Source: a virus. From it: a DNA stretch of 44,569 bases. Below, piece by piece: positions 6,240 to 14,206 of this stretch; position 1 is the stretch's first letter; each line of letters starts with the position of its first letter. Location of the stretch: the IMG/VR virus record IMGVR_UViG_3300009467_000002, positions 1-44,569 of that record, one strand, 5' to 3'. Below the pieces are notes generated by a model. That model had not been told where the DNA came from and did no database searches. It saw nothing but the letters and a program-made list of their open reading frames with translations. A program made the translations under genes and the position numbers.

Positions 6240-6584
6240 TTAGAAAGGGAGGTCAATATCTTCGGCGAGTACCTGCTTTATCGGTGACGATGTCCACTTG
6301 ATATTTAAAGGAATTCTGTGCCTATGGGAAATGTCAACGTCTCCACATTCGAGTCCCAGCAAAACACTCCTACAATCCGCGAGTGTTTCATAGCCTAAAC
6401 CACCATAATTGTCACGTCCTCGGACTTTTTCTTTGAGGTCAACTATGGTATAAAGCACGGTGTCACGTAGGTAAAAAGGCTTCGTGCAAATCAAGTACCG
6501 ATCATTTCGACACTGTACCTGATAAGAATTTCTTTCTTCGGAAAATTTGATTCGCCACCAAGCTCCTGAATAAAGGTCAGTCAT
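6240..6584 (-). CDS. Unrecognised 114-aa protein ending in an SSB-like acidic tip
   Basis: The protein is beta-rich with many aromatic residues (SGAWWRIKFSEERNSYQVQC). It ends LAEDIDLPF, very like the C-terminal protein-docking tip of bacterial SSB (D-D-I-P-F); the phage SSB and primase here end in DDIPF and GDDLPF. In SSB this tip binds RecO, PriA, Exo I and other repair or replication proteins, so this protein may act at the replication fork or decoy SSB partners; that is inference. The ATG overlaps the stop of a 25-codon upstream frame in ATGA. The body gives no family match I can name. Confidence 0.65.
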   Translation of the reverse strand: MTDLYSGAWWRIKFSEERNSYQVQCRNDRYLICTKPFYLRDTVLYTIVDLKEKVRGRDNYGGLGYETLADCRSVLLGLECGDVDISHRHRIPLNIKWTSSPIKQVLAEDIDLPF

Positions 6585-6658
6585 TGCTCTTTGTTTTTAC
6601 CAGATACTTCATGAGCTGGCGGGTAATTAATTAAATACAGGTCTTCGATCATGGCCAT
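6581..6658 (-). CDS. Possible 25-aa leader peptide
   Basis: An ATG at 6658 opens a 25-codon frame (begins MAMIEDLYLINYPP) whose TGA overlaps the ATG of the next gene. The tight ATGA coupling and an AAAAGA just upstream make it plausible as a translated leader, but it is short and has no recognisable domain. Confidence 0.35.
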   Translation of the reverse strand: MAMIEDLYLINYPPAHEVSGKNKEQ

Positions 6659-6675
6659 TCTTTTGGCCTACTTTT

Positions 6676-6703
6676 GGGGCGGAGACTCCTACCTCTCCGC
6701 CCC
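6676..6703 (-). terminator. Strong hairpin between early and accessory genes
   Basis: Stem GGGGCGGAGA / TCTCCGCCCC, 10 bp, 8-nt loop. It has no T-tract on the minus strand, so it may be a processing site, attenuator or factor-assisted terminator. Confidence 0.5.
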
Positions 6704-6735
6704 CTTGCAGTAGGGGTGATTATTCGGCCGCTCCC

Positions 6736-7026
6736 CTATCGGGAGCGGTCGTCTTCGTTAGTGGTGTAGATGACGTAGTCTTCGCCGTTGATGCGGAGGG
6801 TACCGACCGGCCGACCTTTCTCCAGGGAGAGAACCGTCGGCGCGTTCAGCCGTGTTTCCAGTTCACTCATCTCGTCCTTCCATTCAGCGTCCGGGGCTTC
6901 CGGTGCATCGTTCATGGCCATTCCGCAAATGAGGGTAAAAGCGATAAATATCACGATGAAGAACAAGTAGGATTTCAAGTTCATCGGTACGTCCTTATTG
7001 GGTACGGGTTTCGATTTCGTAGGCAT
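6736..7026 (-). CDS. Unrecognised single-TM protein
   Basis: This 96-residue protein has a short basic N-terminus, one strong hydrophobic helix at about residues 17-38 (LKSYLFFIVIFIAFTLICGMA), and an acidic, helical then beta-like tail (LRINGEDYVIYTTNEDD). The layout is that of a type II membrane protein. A second ATG (MNLKSY, 6984) just before the helix is an alternative start. It is the last gene before a strong hairpin and belongs to the leftward early block, so it is not an obvious lysis gene. No family recognised. Confidence 0.6.
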   Translation of the reverse strand: MPTKSKPVPNKDVPMNLKSYLFFIVIFIAFTLICGMAMNDAPEAPDAEWKDEMSELETRLNAPTVLSLEKGRPVGTLRINGEDYVIYTTNEDDRSR

Positions 7027-7032
7027 GGTTAA

Positions 7033-7284
7033 TTATTTAGGTTGTAGAACCGGCAGCCGGAAAGCAGCGTGCCCGTAGTGAAGAGTGATGGCATCGGTTT
7101 TTCCCTCGGCGAGTTCAGCGAGGAAGCCCGCCAGCTGGGCTTCGGTTATGTCGCTCTTGTAGTAATCGATCAGCGCGATCGACATCAGCGCGTCGGCCCT
7201 GTCGGCCAGGTCGGGGGTTCCACCACGGCGAACCTGGGCGATGGCCCGGCCGGCGGCTGTGTGAAGTTTTCCTAAAGAGGTCAT
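7033..7284 (-). CDS. Unrecognised 83-aa protein
   Basis: A small, mostly helical protein, MTSLGKLHTAAGRAIAQVRRGG..., rich in alanine and leucine, with a C-terminal TLHYGHAAFRLPVLQP segment. Its ATG overlaps the stop of the HNH gene by 4 nt (ATGA type), so it is translationally coupled to it. No membrane helix or metal motif is visible. It belongs to the early replication block, and I cannot assign a function. Confidence 0.6.
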   Translation of the reverse strand: MTSLGKLHTAAGRAIAQVRRGGTPDLADRADALMSIALIDYYKSDITEAQLAGFLAELAEGKTDAITLHYGHAAFRLPVLQPK

Positions 7285-7604
7285 GGATTAATTTCTTTAA
7301 AGGGTAAGAGAGGAATGGATTGGCGGTAGCGTTTCCCGTATTTGATTCTCATCATGTTATCCGGGCGGTCGTATTTGAAGTGGCAGGGGTCACAGATGAC
7401 GGCCAGGCGTTCATCTTTTACTTCCCAGTTCTCTTCGTCGTGGTCGAGGTGAGCAACGCCGCATTTAACGAGCTCCTCCCCCTCCTTCGGTTCGCGGTTT
7501 TCCTTCTTACCGCAGATCGTGCAAGTGTCCTTATCTCGTTTCCTTATTCGTGGTACGATCTCGGACTTCCAGTTCGGTGGGTACAGGTCATAATCAATCG
7601 GCAT
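7281..7604 (-). CDS. HNH-type endonuclease-like protein
   Basis: The protein has 107 residues, with CTICGKK near residue 28, CGVAHLDHDEENW near 48-60 and VICDPCHFKYD near 70-80. Two CxxC pairs with an HxDH and a final CH are the layout of the beta-beta-alpha-metal (HNH) fold with a structural zinc. The typical central Asn/His dyad is atypical, so nicking activity is probable rather than certain. In phages such proteins assist packaging, recombination or replication; here the neighbours are replication genes and the terminase is 30 kb away, which argues against a packaging role. It overlaps both neighbours slightly. Confidence 0.7.
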   Translation of the reverse strand: MPIDYDLYPPNWKSEIVPRIRKRDKDTCTICGKKENREPKEGEELVKCGVAHLDHDEENWEVKDERLAVICDPCHFKYDRPDNMMRIKYGKRYRQSIPLLPFKEINP

Positions 7605-7854
7605 GGTCCAGCTTGGCTACCTGACTGCCCGCTTCTTTACGCGGCGTCAGTGTGTGAACCTCTTTTATCAGGTGCTCCCAGCTGATGCGGTGGCGCTTGA
7701 GTTTCTCGGCCAGCTCGACGGTACCCCTCAGTACCTCGATGCGGTGGTTGCCTCCCGCCGTTGCTACCAGATGGAAGTCGATCCAATCCTCCAACTCCGG
7801 TTTAAAGTCTTCGAGGTTTTGTACGGCGGCGGTTAGTCGTTCTTCGAGGAGCAT
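7594..7854 (-). CDS. Unrecognised 86-aa protein
   Basis: A highly charged helical protein (MLLEERLTAAVQNLEDFKPELEDWIDFHLV) with a second helix rich in Lys and His (GTVELAEKLKRHRISWEHLIKEVHTL). It overlaps the gene before it by 22 nt and the HNH gene after it by 11 nt, so all three are read as one tightly packed unit. No domain is recognised. The context, between SSB and an HNH nuclease, suggests an accessory replication or recombination factor; this is inference from position only. Confidence 0.6.
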   Translation of the reverse strand: MLLEERLTAAVQNLEDFKPELEDWIDFHLVATAGGNHRIEVLRGTVELAEKLKRHRISWEHLIKEVHTLTPRKEAGSQVAKLDHAD

Positions 7855-8189
7855 GGTTGGGGAGTTGGAGGTTTGGTAATTGGTTTCCGGCAGATCGATA
7901 TCCGGGAGGTGATGATGCAGTAGTCGGTTACGATATCCTTGTTGTTAGAGTAGCGAAACGTCAAGGTTTCCAGGCTACCGTTCACCTGCACTTCCGTACA
8001 GACTTCCGGTTCGGAGTCGAGGGAAGTGCAGATGACCCGGTGGATCGTTGTCCGTGCTAACCGCTCCCCTTTGCACCACCTGATCCGGTGAGTCTGTAGC
8101 GCAAGGAGGTGGGCCGGTTTCCCGTTGTCCAGCGTCACTTTACGGGGCGGGCAGGTTAGTCGCCCTCTTATTTGTGCGGTGAACAGCAT
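7833..8189 (-). CDS. Possible small OB-fold protein next to SSB
   Basis: The N-terminus MLFTAQIRGRLTCPPRKVTLDNGKPAHLLALQT follows the pattern of OB-fold single-strand-binding proteins (x-TAxIxGRL...NGxP...), and the rest alternates beta-like segments (LETLTFRYSNNK). The start is 2 bp from the stop of the ssb gene. It lacks an acidic C-terminal tip and ends in a Pro/Ser-rich tail. I infer a divergent second OB-fold protein of the replication block; the similarity is weak and a structure prediction would settle it. Confidence 0.5.
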   Translation of the reverse strand: MLFTAQIRGRLTCPPRKVTLDNGKPAHLLALQTHRIRWCKGERLARTTIHRVICTSLDSEPEVCTEVQVNGSLETLTFRYSNNKDIVTDYCIITSRISICRKPITKPPTPQPCSSKND

Positions 8190-8191
8190 GG

Positions 8192-8653
8192 CTAAAAGGG
8201 TATATCGTCGGTAGCACCTGCGTCGGTAGCTGCATTTGCGCCGGCTGCGGCGGTAGGTTGGGAACTGCGTTTACCAGCTGGTGCCGGCGCAGCGTTGGGT
8301 GGTTCCTCGGTGGGCAGGTAATTGCTGTCGCGCTTGTTCAGGCGGCGGAAGTAGTTGGCCACTACCTCCGTCTTGCGGCGGGGGTTACCGTCTTTGTCGA
8401 TCCACTTCCGGGTGGTGATCTTCCCTTCAATGTATACCAGGTCGCCTGTCTTAAGGTGCTCCCCCGCCCGCTCGGCCAGCTGGCGCCACACCACGATGTC
8501 GTGCCACTCGGTATTCTCCTGCCATTCTCCTGCTGTGTCTTTGTAGTTCTCGCTGGTGGCCACCGAGAAGCCACCGACGGTTGCCCCGCTATCCACGGTC
8601 TTTGTTTTTGGGTTGCCGCCGAGACGGCCGACAAGGGTTACTTTGTTAATCAT
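8192..8653 (-). CDS. ssb: Single-stranded DNA-binding protein
   Basis: This is a classic bacterial-type SSB of 153 residues. The OB fold covers about 1-107 (MINKVTLVGRLGGNPKTK ... EWHDIVVWRQLAERAGEHLKTGDLVYIEGKI), followed by a flexible Ala/Pro/Thr linker and the acidic tip TDDIPF, which recruits replication and repair proteins. It coats ssDNA as a tetramer during phage replication. It lies directly after the primase-helicase gene in the same direction. Part of the linker (coding bases near 8213-8223) contains a partial copy of the 16-bp GC-rich repeat that is dispersed in this genome. Confidence 0.95.
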   Translation of the reverse strand: MINKVTLVGRLGGNPKTKTVDSGATVGGFSVATSENYKDTAGEWQENTEWHDIVVWRQLAERAGEHLKTGDLVYIEGKITTRKWIDKDGNPRRKTEVVANYFRRLNKRDSNYLPTEEPPNAAPAPAGKRSSQPTAAAGANAATDAGATDDIPF

Positions 8654-8684
8654 AATACGATTGGATTGAAATAAAAATGAATGA

Positions 8685-11600
8685 TTAGAAGGGCAAGTCG
8701 TCCCCGTTGGGGTCGGGCTTGTCCGTTACTTTTTTTGGCATTGGGAAAGGCGGTGCGCTGTCGTCGTTCGGCAGGCCGTCGTTACCGGATTTCCAGTCGG
8801 CGGTGAGTTGGATATCGAAGGGGAGGTTGTCGATGTAGAAGAGGCTGAGTCGCTTAGTCGTACCACTGAGTTTCTTCGGCTTCTCCCCTGCGAATGATTT
8901 GTCTCCGTGCAAATAGTGCTGGATGGAAGATTTGGGCATACCATTATCCTTTCCCATTCGGCGTAGCAATAAAGAGTATTCGGTAAAAGCGGTAGGGACG
9001 TGGAGGAAGAGCAACTTCTTTGCTTTGCCACCCCACTCCAACGTTTGTTTTTTCTTCCCTGCTTCCGTGAATACATCGACATTCGGAACACTCGTAGTGG
9101 ACTCTACCACAAAATCACGTTCGTGTTTCAGGTCACCGGTGCGGATGGCGTTCAGAATCATATCCCACCAGGTAGCCTGATCGTCCTCCTGGTTAATGGA
9201 AAACATTTGTTTCACCATTATCCGGTGCATGATGTCGCGCAGCTCGCTGTAAGTGAAACTGAAATCCTCCTCACATATTTCGGTAATGATTTTGAATGTC
9301 GTCAGGATGATGGCGTTGTTCTTAATCAATCGGGACAAAACGTTTCTGGCTATACCCTTCGGGATATCTCGGCCCAGGTCTTTCTTTACCGTACTATACT
9401 GCTTGAAGAAATTTTCCTTTACCGCTTTACGGTGAGTGATCAGGTGGGCGGTGATCTGACTAAGGCAGGCGGTTTCTTCGATCGCTTTGAGTTTATCACC
9501 AAGCAACTCGTCTACTGGCTGAAGGTCTCGCGGACCGAAGTTTAGACTGATCACCCGACCGAACAGCGCGACGTCCGCGGTCGGCTGCTGCTGCCCTACC
9601 AGTACGATCGCTGTGTTTACCGGGGTGGTGCTTGTCCGGTTATCCTGGCTTTTCATGCCCTTCTCGCGCCCGGCACCGTCGTAAAAGTTCTTTAGGGCTT
9701 GGAAGCGGCGCGGGCTAATATTGTTATTGAATTCCTCACATACTGCAGCTCCGTCTTTAATCTGTGCTATCCGACGGGAAAGGCCTACGTCGGTGCCGTC
9801 GTGCAGGTTGAAGGCATCTCTGGCTTTGCCGAACATGGCGGCGATGCTCTCTGCCATGTACGATTTCCCCAGGCCGGGAGGTCCGAACAAATTGAGCATA
9901 GGGAAAATGCTCATCTGGTCGAAGATGTAGCTGCGGAAGAGTGCGGTCACGTAGAAAGCGATGCCAACTTTTCCGTTATCTCCGTGGACTTCGCCGAATA
10001 GCTTACTCCATTTCGTTACCGTCGGACATTGGAGGTTAGTGTCGAGCACGAAGTCTCGCATATTCTCGTACCCGTTGCTGGAATCGTCACCCGGGTTACT
10101 GATGTGTACGGACGAGAACGCCGGAAGAAAGAAGCTGTGCTCGCCGTGTTTGACGATGCCGTAATCATTGATTTTTTTAAAGCTACCATCGGGCAGGGAT
10201 AAGCCGTTGGCCCAGGCGTAAAACTTTTGGCTTTCGTTCCAGCCCAATACCGTAAGCGGGTGGCAGCGATTCATGCTGTCGAATAGCCACGAAATGAAGC
10301 GGCTGAAATGGTGGGGTTTTGCCTGCTCGTCAAAGACGTAAAAGCCCCGCCGTAATATTTCTTTTTTAAAGGGCCCCATCTCCGTCATCGAGTCGGTGTT
10401 CACCTCCATCGTTGTCCGCTGGCCTTTTATGTTGGTCAGCTCCAGTAGTACCTGGCTGTCATTACCTCCGATCACCTGCATAACCGGCCGGGCTACAAAG
10501 TTGGTAAAGGGAAATCCTTTCTCCTCTATCCGGCTGCAGGCGTACAGCCGGTTACCCCGCTGGTACATTTGGAACTTCTCTATCTGCTCGATCTCCTTAT
10601 CGCTGTAACGGGGCCGTTTGGCTTCCTCTTCCCGGACTTTTAGGATCTTACCGACGCGTATTTGCACCAGCTTCATCTCCTTCTTCCCAAGTATTGACTC
10701 AAGCAGTTCCTCCGCCTTTATTTTTTTGTAATCATTGCCGATGCTGGCCAGCAGATCGGAGATGGAACGGAGGCTGTCATCTCCTCGCTTGAGTTCGAAC
10801 TCATCACCTACTCTTCTGAAGTGAGACCGGATTAGTATTTCTATTCCGTCTTCGGCATTATCTATCATCCGCTGTAGCTGCCCGGCGTTATCCTTATCCT
10901 CTCTCAGGAAGTCGTCCGGATCATAGCCGTCGATATTATCTGGGTTGGGGAGCGTAACCAGGTTTACCGTGAAGCCAAGCTCGACCGCAATCTCCATTGT
11001 TTTTGTGGCGGATTTCTCACCCGCCGGCCCAGCATCGGCAATTATTGTTAGCTGGTCGGTGTAGCGCAGGAGGAGCTGGAGCTGCTCTCTCGTTACTGCA
11101 GTTCCCATCGAGGCGACTGCGCGGCGAAGATGCTGGTCGTACATCGTGGCCACGCTCATGTTGCTTTCTACCAGCACGGCCCCGAATTCTCTGATGTTTT
11201 TCCAGTTCTGCTTCAGGCCGAAGAGCACCTTTCGCTTCTGGAATATTGGGCTTTCCTCGGTATTGCTGTACTTCGTCTTACTGGAGTTGTTCTTCGTGAC
11301 GCGACCGATGAGCCCTACCAGCTTATTCAGGTGGTCATGGATGGGGAAGATGATGCGGTTGGCAAACGGGTCGTACATCCGCCCCGCTTTAGACTTGCGG
11401 AGAACACCGAGTTCCAGCAGCATATCCTCGTCTACCCTCCCTTCCTGGGCGGCCTTCATCACTAGGTTGGTGTTCGGGCTGATCACGATGTCGAAAGCAG
11501 CGATGGTATCGGCAGACAGACTGCGCCCCCGGCCATCAGGAAGGGTAACGACTTTGCCCGCGGGCCGGGGGTAAATATCGTAGGCCAGTTTGAGGTTAGC

Positions 11601-11951
11601 GGAAAGAGCTTCTTTGTGGCGTTTGGCCTCCTGGTAACGGGCGTTCTCCTCGGGGCTGTACTCTTTACGCTCCACCGTGATCCGGCCTATCTTGGCCATC
11701 AGTTCCAGTATCTGGGGGTACACCAGATTGGGGTTCAACTCCTCTAGCAACTCTACGACCTTCCAGTTTTTTCCGGCACACTGGCTGTAGCAGGTGCCGG
11801 AATATCCGGATTTGCTCATACGGAAGCTCGTCTTTGATGTCCCTTGATGAACGGGGCAGGCACATCTGTTTTGGGCGCTGACATCGTAGCCGAGGTATTC
11901 ACAGACCATAGCCATGTTCACCGTGTCCAGTATCAATTGCGCGTTAGTAAT
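8685..11951 (-). CDS. Primase-helicase: CHC2 zinc finger, Toprim and P-loop ATPase
   Basis: The ATG at 11951 (MITNAQLILDTV) is preferred over a non-ATG start 42 nt upstream; the protein has about 1088 residues. A CHC2-type zinc site (C33-H36-C55-C59) binds template. A Toprim-like region holds VLVES (E262) and IIADAGPAG (D306), the metal-binding acids for primer synthesis; its second acidic motif is looser than the usual DxDxAG. A helicase-like ATPase follows, with Walker A GPPGLGKS (about 690-697) and a Walker B-like VCEEF near 738. It ends DPNGDDLPF, an SSB-like tip. The protein should prime and unwind DNA at the phage fork. No separate DNA polymerase is encoded, so host polymerase must be used. 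Confidence 0.85.
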   Translation of the reverse strand: MTNAQLILDTVNMAMVCEYLGYDVSAQNRCACPVHQGTSKTSFRMSKSGYSGTCYSQCAGKNWKVVELLEELNPNLVYPQILELMAKIGRITVERKEYSPEENARYQEAKRHKEALSANLKLAYDIYPRPAGKVVTLPDGRGRSLSADTIAAFDIVISPNTNLVMKAAQEGRVDEDMLLELGVLRKSKAGRMYDPFANRIIFPIHDHLNKLVGLIGRVTKNNSSKTKYSNTEESPIFQKRKVLFGLKQNWKNIREFGAVLVESNMSVATMYDQHLRRAVASMGTAVTREQLQLLLRYTDQLTIIADAGPAGEKSATKTMEIAVELGFTVNLVTLPNPDNIDGYDPDDFLREDKDNAGQLQRMIDNAEDGIEILIRSHFRRVGDEFELKRGDDSLRSISDLLASIGNDYKKIKAEELLESILGKKEMKLVQIRVGKILKVREEEAKRPRYSDKEIEQIEKFQMYQRGNRLYACSRIEEKGFPFTNFVARPVMQVIGGNDSQVLLELTNIKGQRTTMEVNTDSMTEMGPFKKEILRRGFYVFDEQAKPHHFSRFISWLFDSMNRCHPLTVLGWNESQKFYAWANGLSLPDGSFKKINDYGIVKHGEHSFFLPAFSSVHISNPGDDSSNGYENMRDFVLDTNLQCPTVTKWSKLFGEVHGDNGKVGIAFYVTALFRSYIFDQMSIFPMLNLFGPPGLGKSYMAESIAAMFGKARDAFNLHDGTDVGLSRRIAQIKDGAAVCEEFNNNISPRRFQALKNFYDGAGREKGMKSQDNRTSTTPVNTAIVLVGQQQPTADVALFGRVISLNFGPRDLQPVDELLGDKLKAIEETACLSQITAHLITHRKAVKENFFKQYSTVKKDLGRDIPKGIARNVLSRLIKNNAIILTTFKIITEICEEDFSFTYSELRDIMHRIMVKQMFSINQEDDQATWWDMILNAIRTGDLKHERDFVVESTTSVPNVDVFTEAGKKKQTLEWGGKAKKLLFLHVPTAFTEYSLLLRRMGKDNGMPKSSIQHYLHGDKSFAGEKPKKLSGTTKRLSLFYIDNLPFDIQLTADWKSGNDGLPNDDSAPPFPMPKKVTDKPDPNGDDLPF

Positions 11952-12003
11952 CATCGAGAGGGAAAATAAAAGGGTTAGCACAGCCCGGGACACACCGGTC
12001 AGG

Positions 12004-12019
12004 GCGCGGCCGCAGGTGC
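12004..12019 (+). repeat. 16-bp GC-rich dispersed repeat, copy upstream of primase gene
   Basis: GCGCGGCCGCAGGTGC in the 212-bp gap between the membrane-protein stop and the primase start; it includes a NotI-type GCGGCCGC. I see no other clear element in this gap. Confidence 0.7.
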
Positions 12020-12163
12020 GGGGTACGGTTAAGGGCCCACCACCCTACCCCGTGGATGGCGGGAAGGTGGTAGTAAGTCCGACGTTGTTGGTATGTGCTG
12101 TATAAAGCGGGAAGGGTCCTATGCTGCCCTCCTCTCCTGACAAATCATATTCTAAATCGAAAG

Positions 12164-13459
12164 CTAAATCTGCACCAGGATGTAAACCTTCCGGGGGGAT
12201 TCCTGCAGCTCAATGCGCATTCCCATCCGGGCCAGTTCCTGTTCCTCGTGGTTCATCAGTTCCTGCTGGCGATCGATGCCGGCAAGGGCCGATGGTGTTT
12301 CTTTCTTCGCCCGGTAGGCATTCATCTGGGCGTTGTGCTTGGTCCAGGCCGCGAGGCGGGACCGGGCTTCCAGGCTGTCTGGGTCTGGTGTTTCTGCTCC
12401 GTAGCTACGCGTAGCTACGGCAGGGTTGCCCCCCGGGAATGGTGTAACCGGTACCGTTCCACCTCCTGACGGTGGGGTGGGGTGGCTGGTGCCAAACCCG
12501 ATTTGACGGCGGGGGGCAGGGAGGTTGTGTCCGGGTGCCGAGCCGGGCGGCGGGGTAGGGGTCTGACTGGTTGGAACTAGTCCTCCGCCGAATCCGATCG
12601 GGTTTCTCCCCCCGCTTCCTGATCCCGCGCCCGCACCTGCGTCCGCGCCCTTGGTTGGCGTCAAGCCGTGTTCCACTCCGGTGTTCCACAGGCCGATGAA
12701 GATGATACAGAAGCCCATCACGATCTGACCGACGCCAGCAATCGCCCAGGCTCCGTCCGCCTGCTGTTTCGTTTCCTCATTATAGGCCAGGGTAGTAGCA
12801 GCATTGGCTTCAGTTACCGCTGAACGCTCGGCGGAGATGGCCGCGTCTAACGTTTTGAGTTCCGCCTGGGCGGTACGCATGGCCCGCATAGCGTCCCTGG
12901 TAATGTTGTTCTTCCAGGTTGTCCGCTTTGCCGCGGCAATGATGTCGAGTTGTTGCTGGCGGCGTTCTGCGTAAGCGGCGTTGATGTTGTCCGGATTATC
13001 GAGCAGGTCCGCTACCGGTTGGCGGTTAACCTTCATGGAAGTACGCAGGGCAGGAGCACCGGCCAGGGAGTTGGAGACGGACCAATAGGCCGCTCCGCAA
13101 AAGAGGAGCACCTTCAGTACAAAGGTGAACTTGTCGAAGGTCTCGCCGCTGAATACGGCGTCCTGTATATCGTCGGTCACTCCCTTACCCATCATGACCA
13201 CGAGGACGTTAGTGATGAGCGCAACAAACAGTGCAACGAACCACCGCCAATTCCCCAGCGGAGCGGCCCAGGTGGTAACGTAGTTAAAGGCTTCCGTCCA
13301 TATCGACAACCCCATGCCGAGCGGCAAAACGATAAAGCTGAAGATGACATATACCCAGTAATTGCGAGAGGTGAAACCATTGCGATTGTTGCGCCGTTCC
13401 TGAGCACGTTGCTGCTCTTTAAGAATAGCCTTACTTTTGAGTGATGAAGAATTGGACAT
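12164..13459 (-). CDS. Four-TM membrane protein with Gly/Pro-rich linker
   Basis: The protein has 431 residues. Hydrophobic helices lie near 33-55, 70-92, 112-132 and 240-263. Between the third and fourth lies a long alanine-rich coiled coil (about 150-235). After the fourth comes a disordered Gly/Ser/Pro linker (about 270-355) and then a charged helical tail rich in Gln, Glu and Met. The design is a membrane-anchored scaffold or sensor. It stands between the Cro-like gene and the primase, so it could tether early phage processes to the membrane or act in superinfection exclusion. I know no named family. The linker carries a 16-bp repeat copy and a 22-bp perfect palindrome. Confidence 0.6.
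   Translation of the reverse strand: MSNSSSLKSKAILKEQQRAQERRNNRNGFTSRNYWVYVIFSFIVLPLGMGLSIWTEAFNYVTTWAAPLGNWRWFVALFVALITNVLVVMMGKGVTDDIQDAVFSGETFDKFTFVLKVLLFCGAAYWSVSNSLAGAPALRTSMKVNRQPVADLLDNPDNINAAYAERRQQQLDIIAAAKRTTWKNNITRDAMRAMRTAQAELKTLDAAISAERSAVTEANAATTLAYNEETKQQADGAWAIAGVGQIVMGFCIIFIGLWNTGVEHGLTPTKGADAGAGAGSGSGGRNPIGFGGGLVPTSQTPTPPPGSAPGHNLPAPRRQIGFGTSHPTPPSGGGTVPVTPFPGGNPAVATRSYGAETPDPDSLEARSRLAAWTKHNAQMNAYRAKKETPSALAGIDRQQELMNHEEQELARMGMRIELQESPRKVYILVQI
12399..12420. repeat. 22-bp perfect palindrome inside a coding sequence
   Basis: CCGTAGCTACGCGTAGCTACGG reads the same on both strands and codes the VATRSYG segment of the membrane protein's linker. It could be a protein-binding site or a small insertion. 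Confidence 0.7.
12633..12648 (-). repeat. 16-bp GC-rich dispersed repeat, copy in membrane-protein linker
   Basis: Minus-strand GCGCGGACGCAGGTGC encodes the GADAGA start of the Gly/Ala/Ser linker, in the same frame as the copy in the metalloprotease linker. Confidence 0.7.
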
Positions 13460-13518
13460 GACTAGTACGTTTAGTTGTGTTCTCGACTCAGCCCGGTTGC
13501 CGCCGGTGCTGGGTTTTT

Positions 13519-13818
13519 TTATTTGATGAAATCTTTGAGGGCTTCCATAAAGGCTGCCGATTTTTTAGCGGAACTCATGGCTTCTATTGCGGTGCGAAGA
13601 CTGAGCAGCAGGAAAGTGTACTCCTGAATGTCTTGCGTGGCGTACTGGAGTTCATCGACCAACTTGAGAAGAGGGTACTGCTCAGGGTTTTCGACAGCCT
13701 TTTCTACCATTGGCTGCATTACTTTTTCCAGTAAGAAGTCCCTACGTTTTTCGGTGATGAAGAGGGAAGAGGGAATATCCTTTTCCGTGTGGTCGAAGTA
13801 GACTTTGATGTTTTGCAT
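13519..13818 (-). CDS. Unrecognised 99-aa helical protein
   Basis: The ATG at 13818 is chosen over the GTG just before it. The product MQNIKVYFDHTEKDIPSSLF is followed by a fully helical body (about 20-99) with the charge pattern of a small helical bundle, ending in MEALKDFIK. It is the second gene of the leftward early block, right after the Cro-like regulator. Its position recalls small early modulators. No motif supports a named function. Confidence 0.6.
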   Translation of the reverse strand: MQNIKVYFDHTEKDIPSSLFITEKRRDFLLEKVMQPMVEKAVENPEQYPLLKLVDELQYATQDIQEYTFLLLSLRTAIEAMSSAKKSAAFMEALKDFIK

Positions 13819-13858
13819 CACTGAATAATTTTAGAAAGGGTGGGGGAGGGTAAGAGAG

Positions 13859-13883
13859 GCTCCCCGGATCAGATCCGGGGAGC
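13859..13883. terminator. Perfect 12-bp hairpin downstream of the Cro-like gene
   Basis: GCTCCCCGGATC-A-GATCCGGGGAGC. On the minus strand it is followed by CTCTCTTACC, a weak T-tract, so it may terminate or attenuate read-through from the Cro-like gene. Confidence 0.55.
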
Positions 13884-13925
13884 ATAAAATCTCTCATGAA
13901 AACTAAGGCGAACAGTATAATCTCG

Positions 13926-14183
13926 TTAGGTCTTTTCATCATCGTACGGTTCAAGGATGGCCTCAATCGGAACGTCGAAAAACGCCGCAAACTTCTTCGC
14001 TTGGTCCGTACTAATGGTCGTCCGGGTATCTTCCGTAGCGTAAATGATCTTGTTGATGCGGCTGTCGCTTACGCCAATGGCGTTCGGGAGCAGCTTGCGA
14101 GCATCGAGCCTTCTGCCTGGTGTCATCTCGTCGAGGAGACGCTTAATGCCGAAGAGGCGGGGAGTACTTAGAGTGTCTTGCAT
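13926..14183 (-). CDS. Cro-like helix-turn-helix regulator
   Basis: The protein has 85 residues. Residues about 28-75 form a HTH of the XRE/Cro class (ARKLLPNAIGVSDSRINKIIYATEDTRTTIST), followed by KKFAAFFDVPIEAILEP, the typical last helix. It is transcribed divergently from the CI-like gene at 14245 across a 61-bp gap. A perfect host-type promoter lies in front of it. By analogy with lambdoid switches it should start the lytic programme by acting on the shared operators; which of the two is repressor and which is Cro is inferred from position. Confidence 0.75.
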   Translation of the reverse strand: MQDTLSTPRLFGIKRLLDEMTPGRRLDARKLLPNAIGVSDSRINKIIYATEDTRTTISTDQAKKFAAFFDVPIEAILEPYDDEKT

Positions 14184-14206
14184 TTGTTATCTTGCCTTGT
14201 CAGGGA

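Noticed and set aside
13489-13520. Hairpin followed by seven T on the plus strand
   Set aside because: It looks like a plus-strand terminator, but no rightward gene lies upstream. On the minus strand it precedes the membrane-protein gene without a T-tract. It might stop antisense transcription, but I leave it out.
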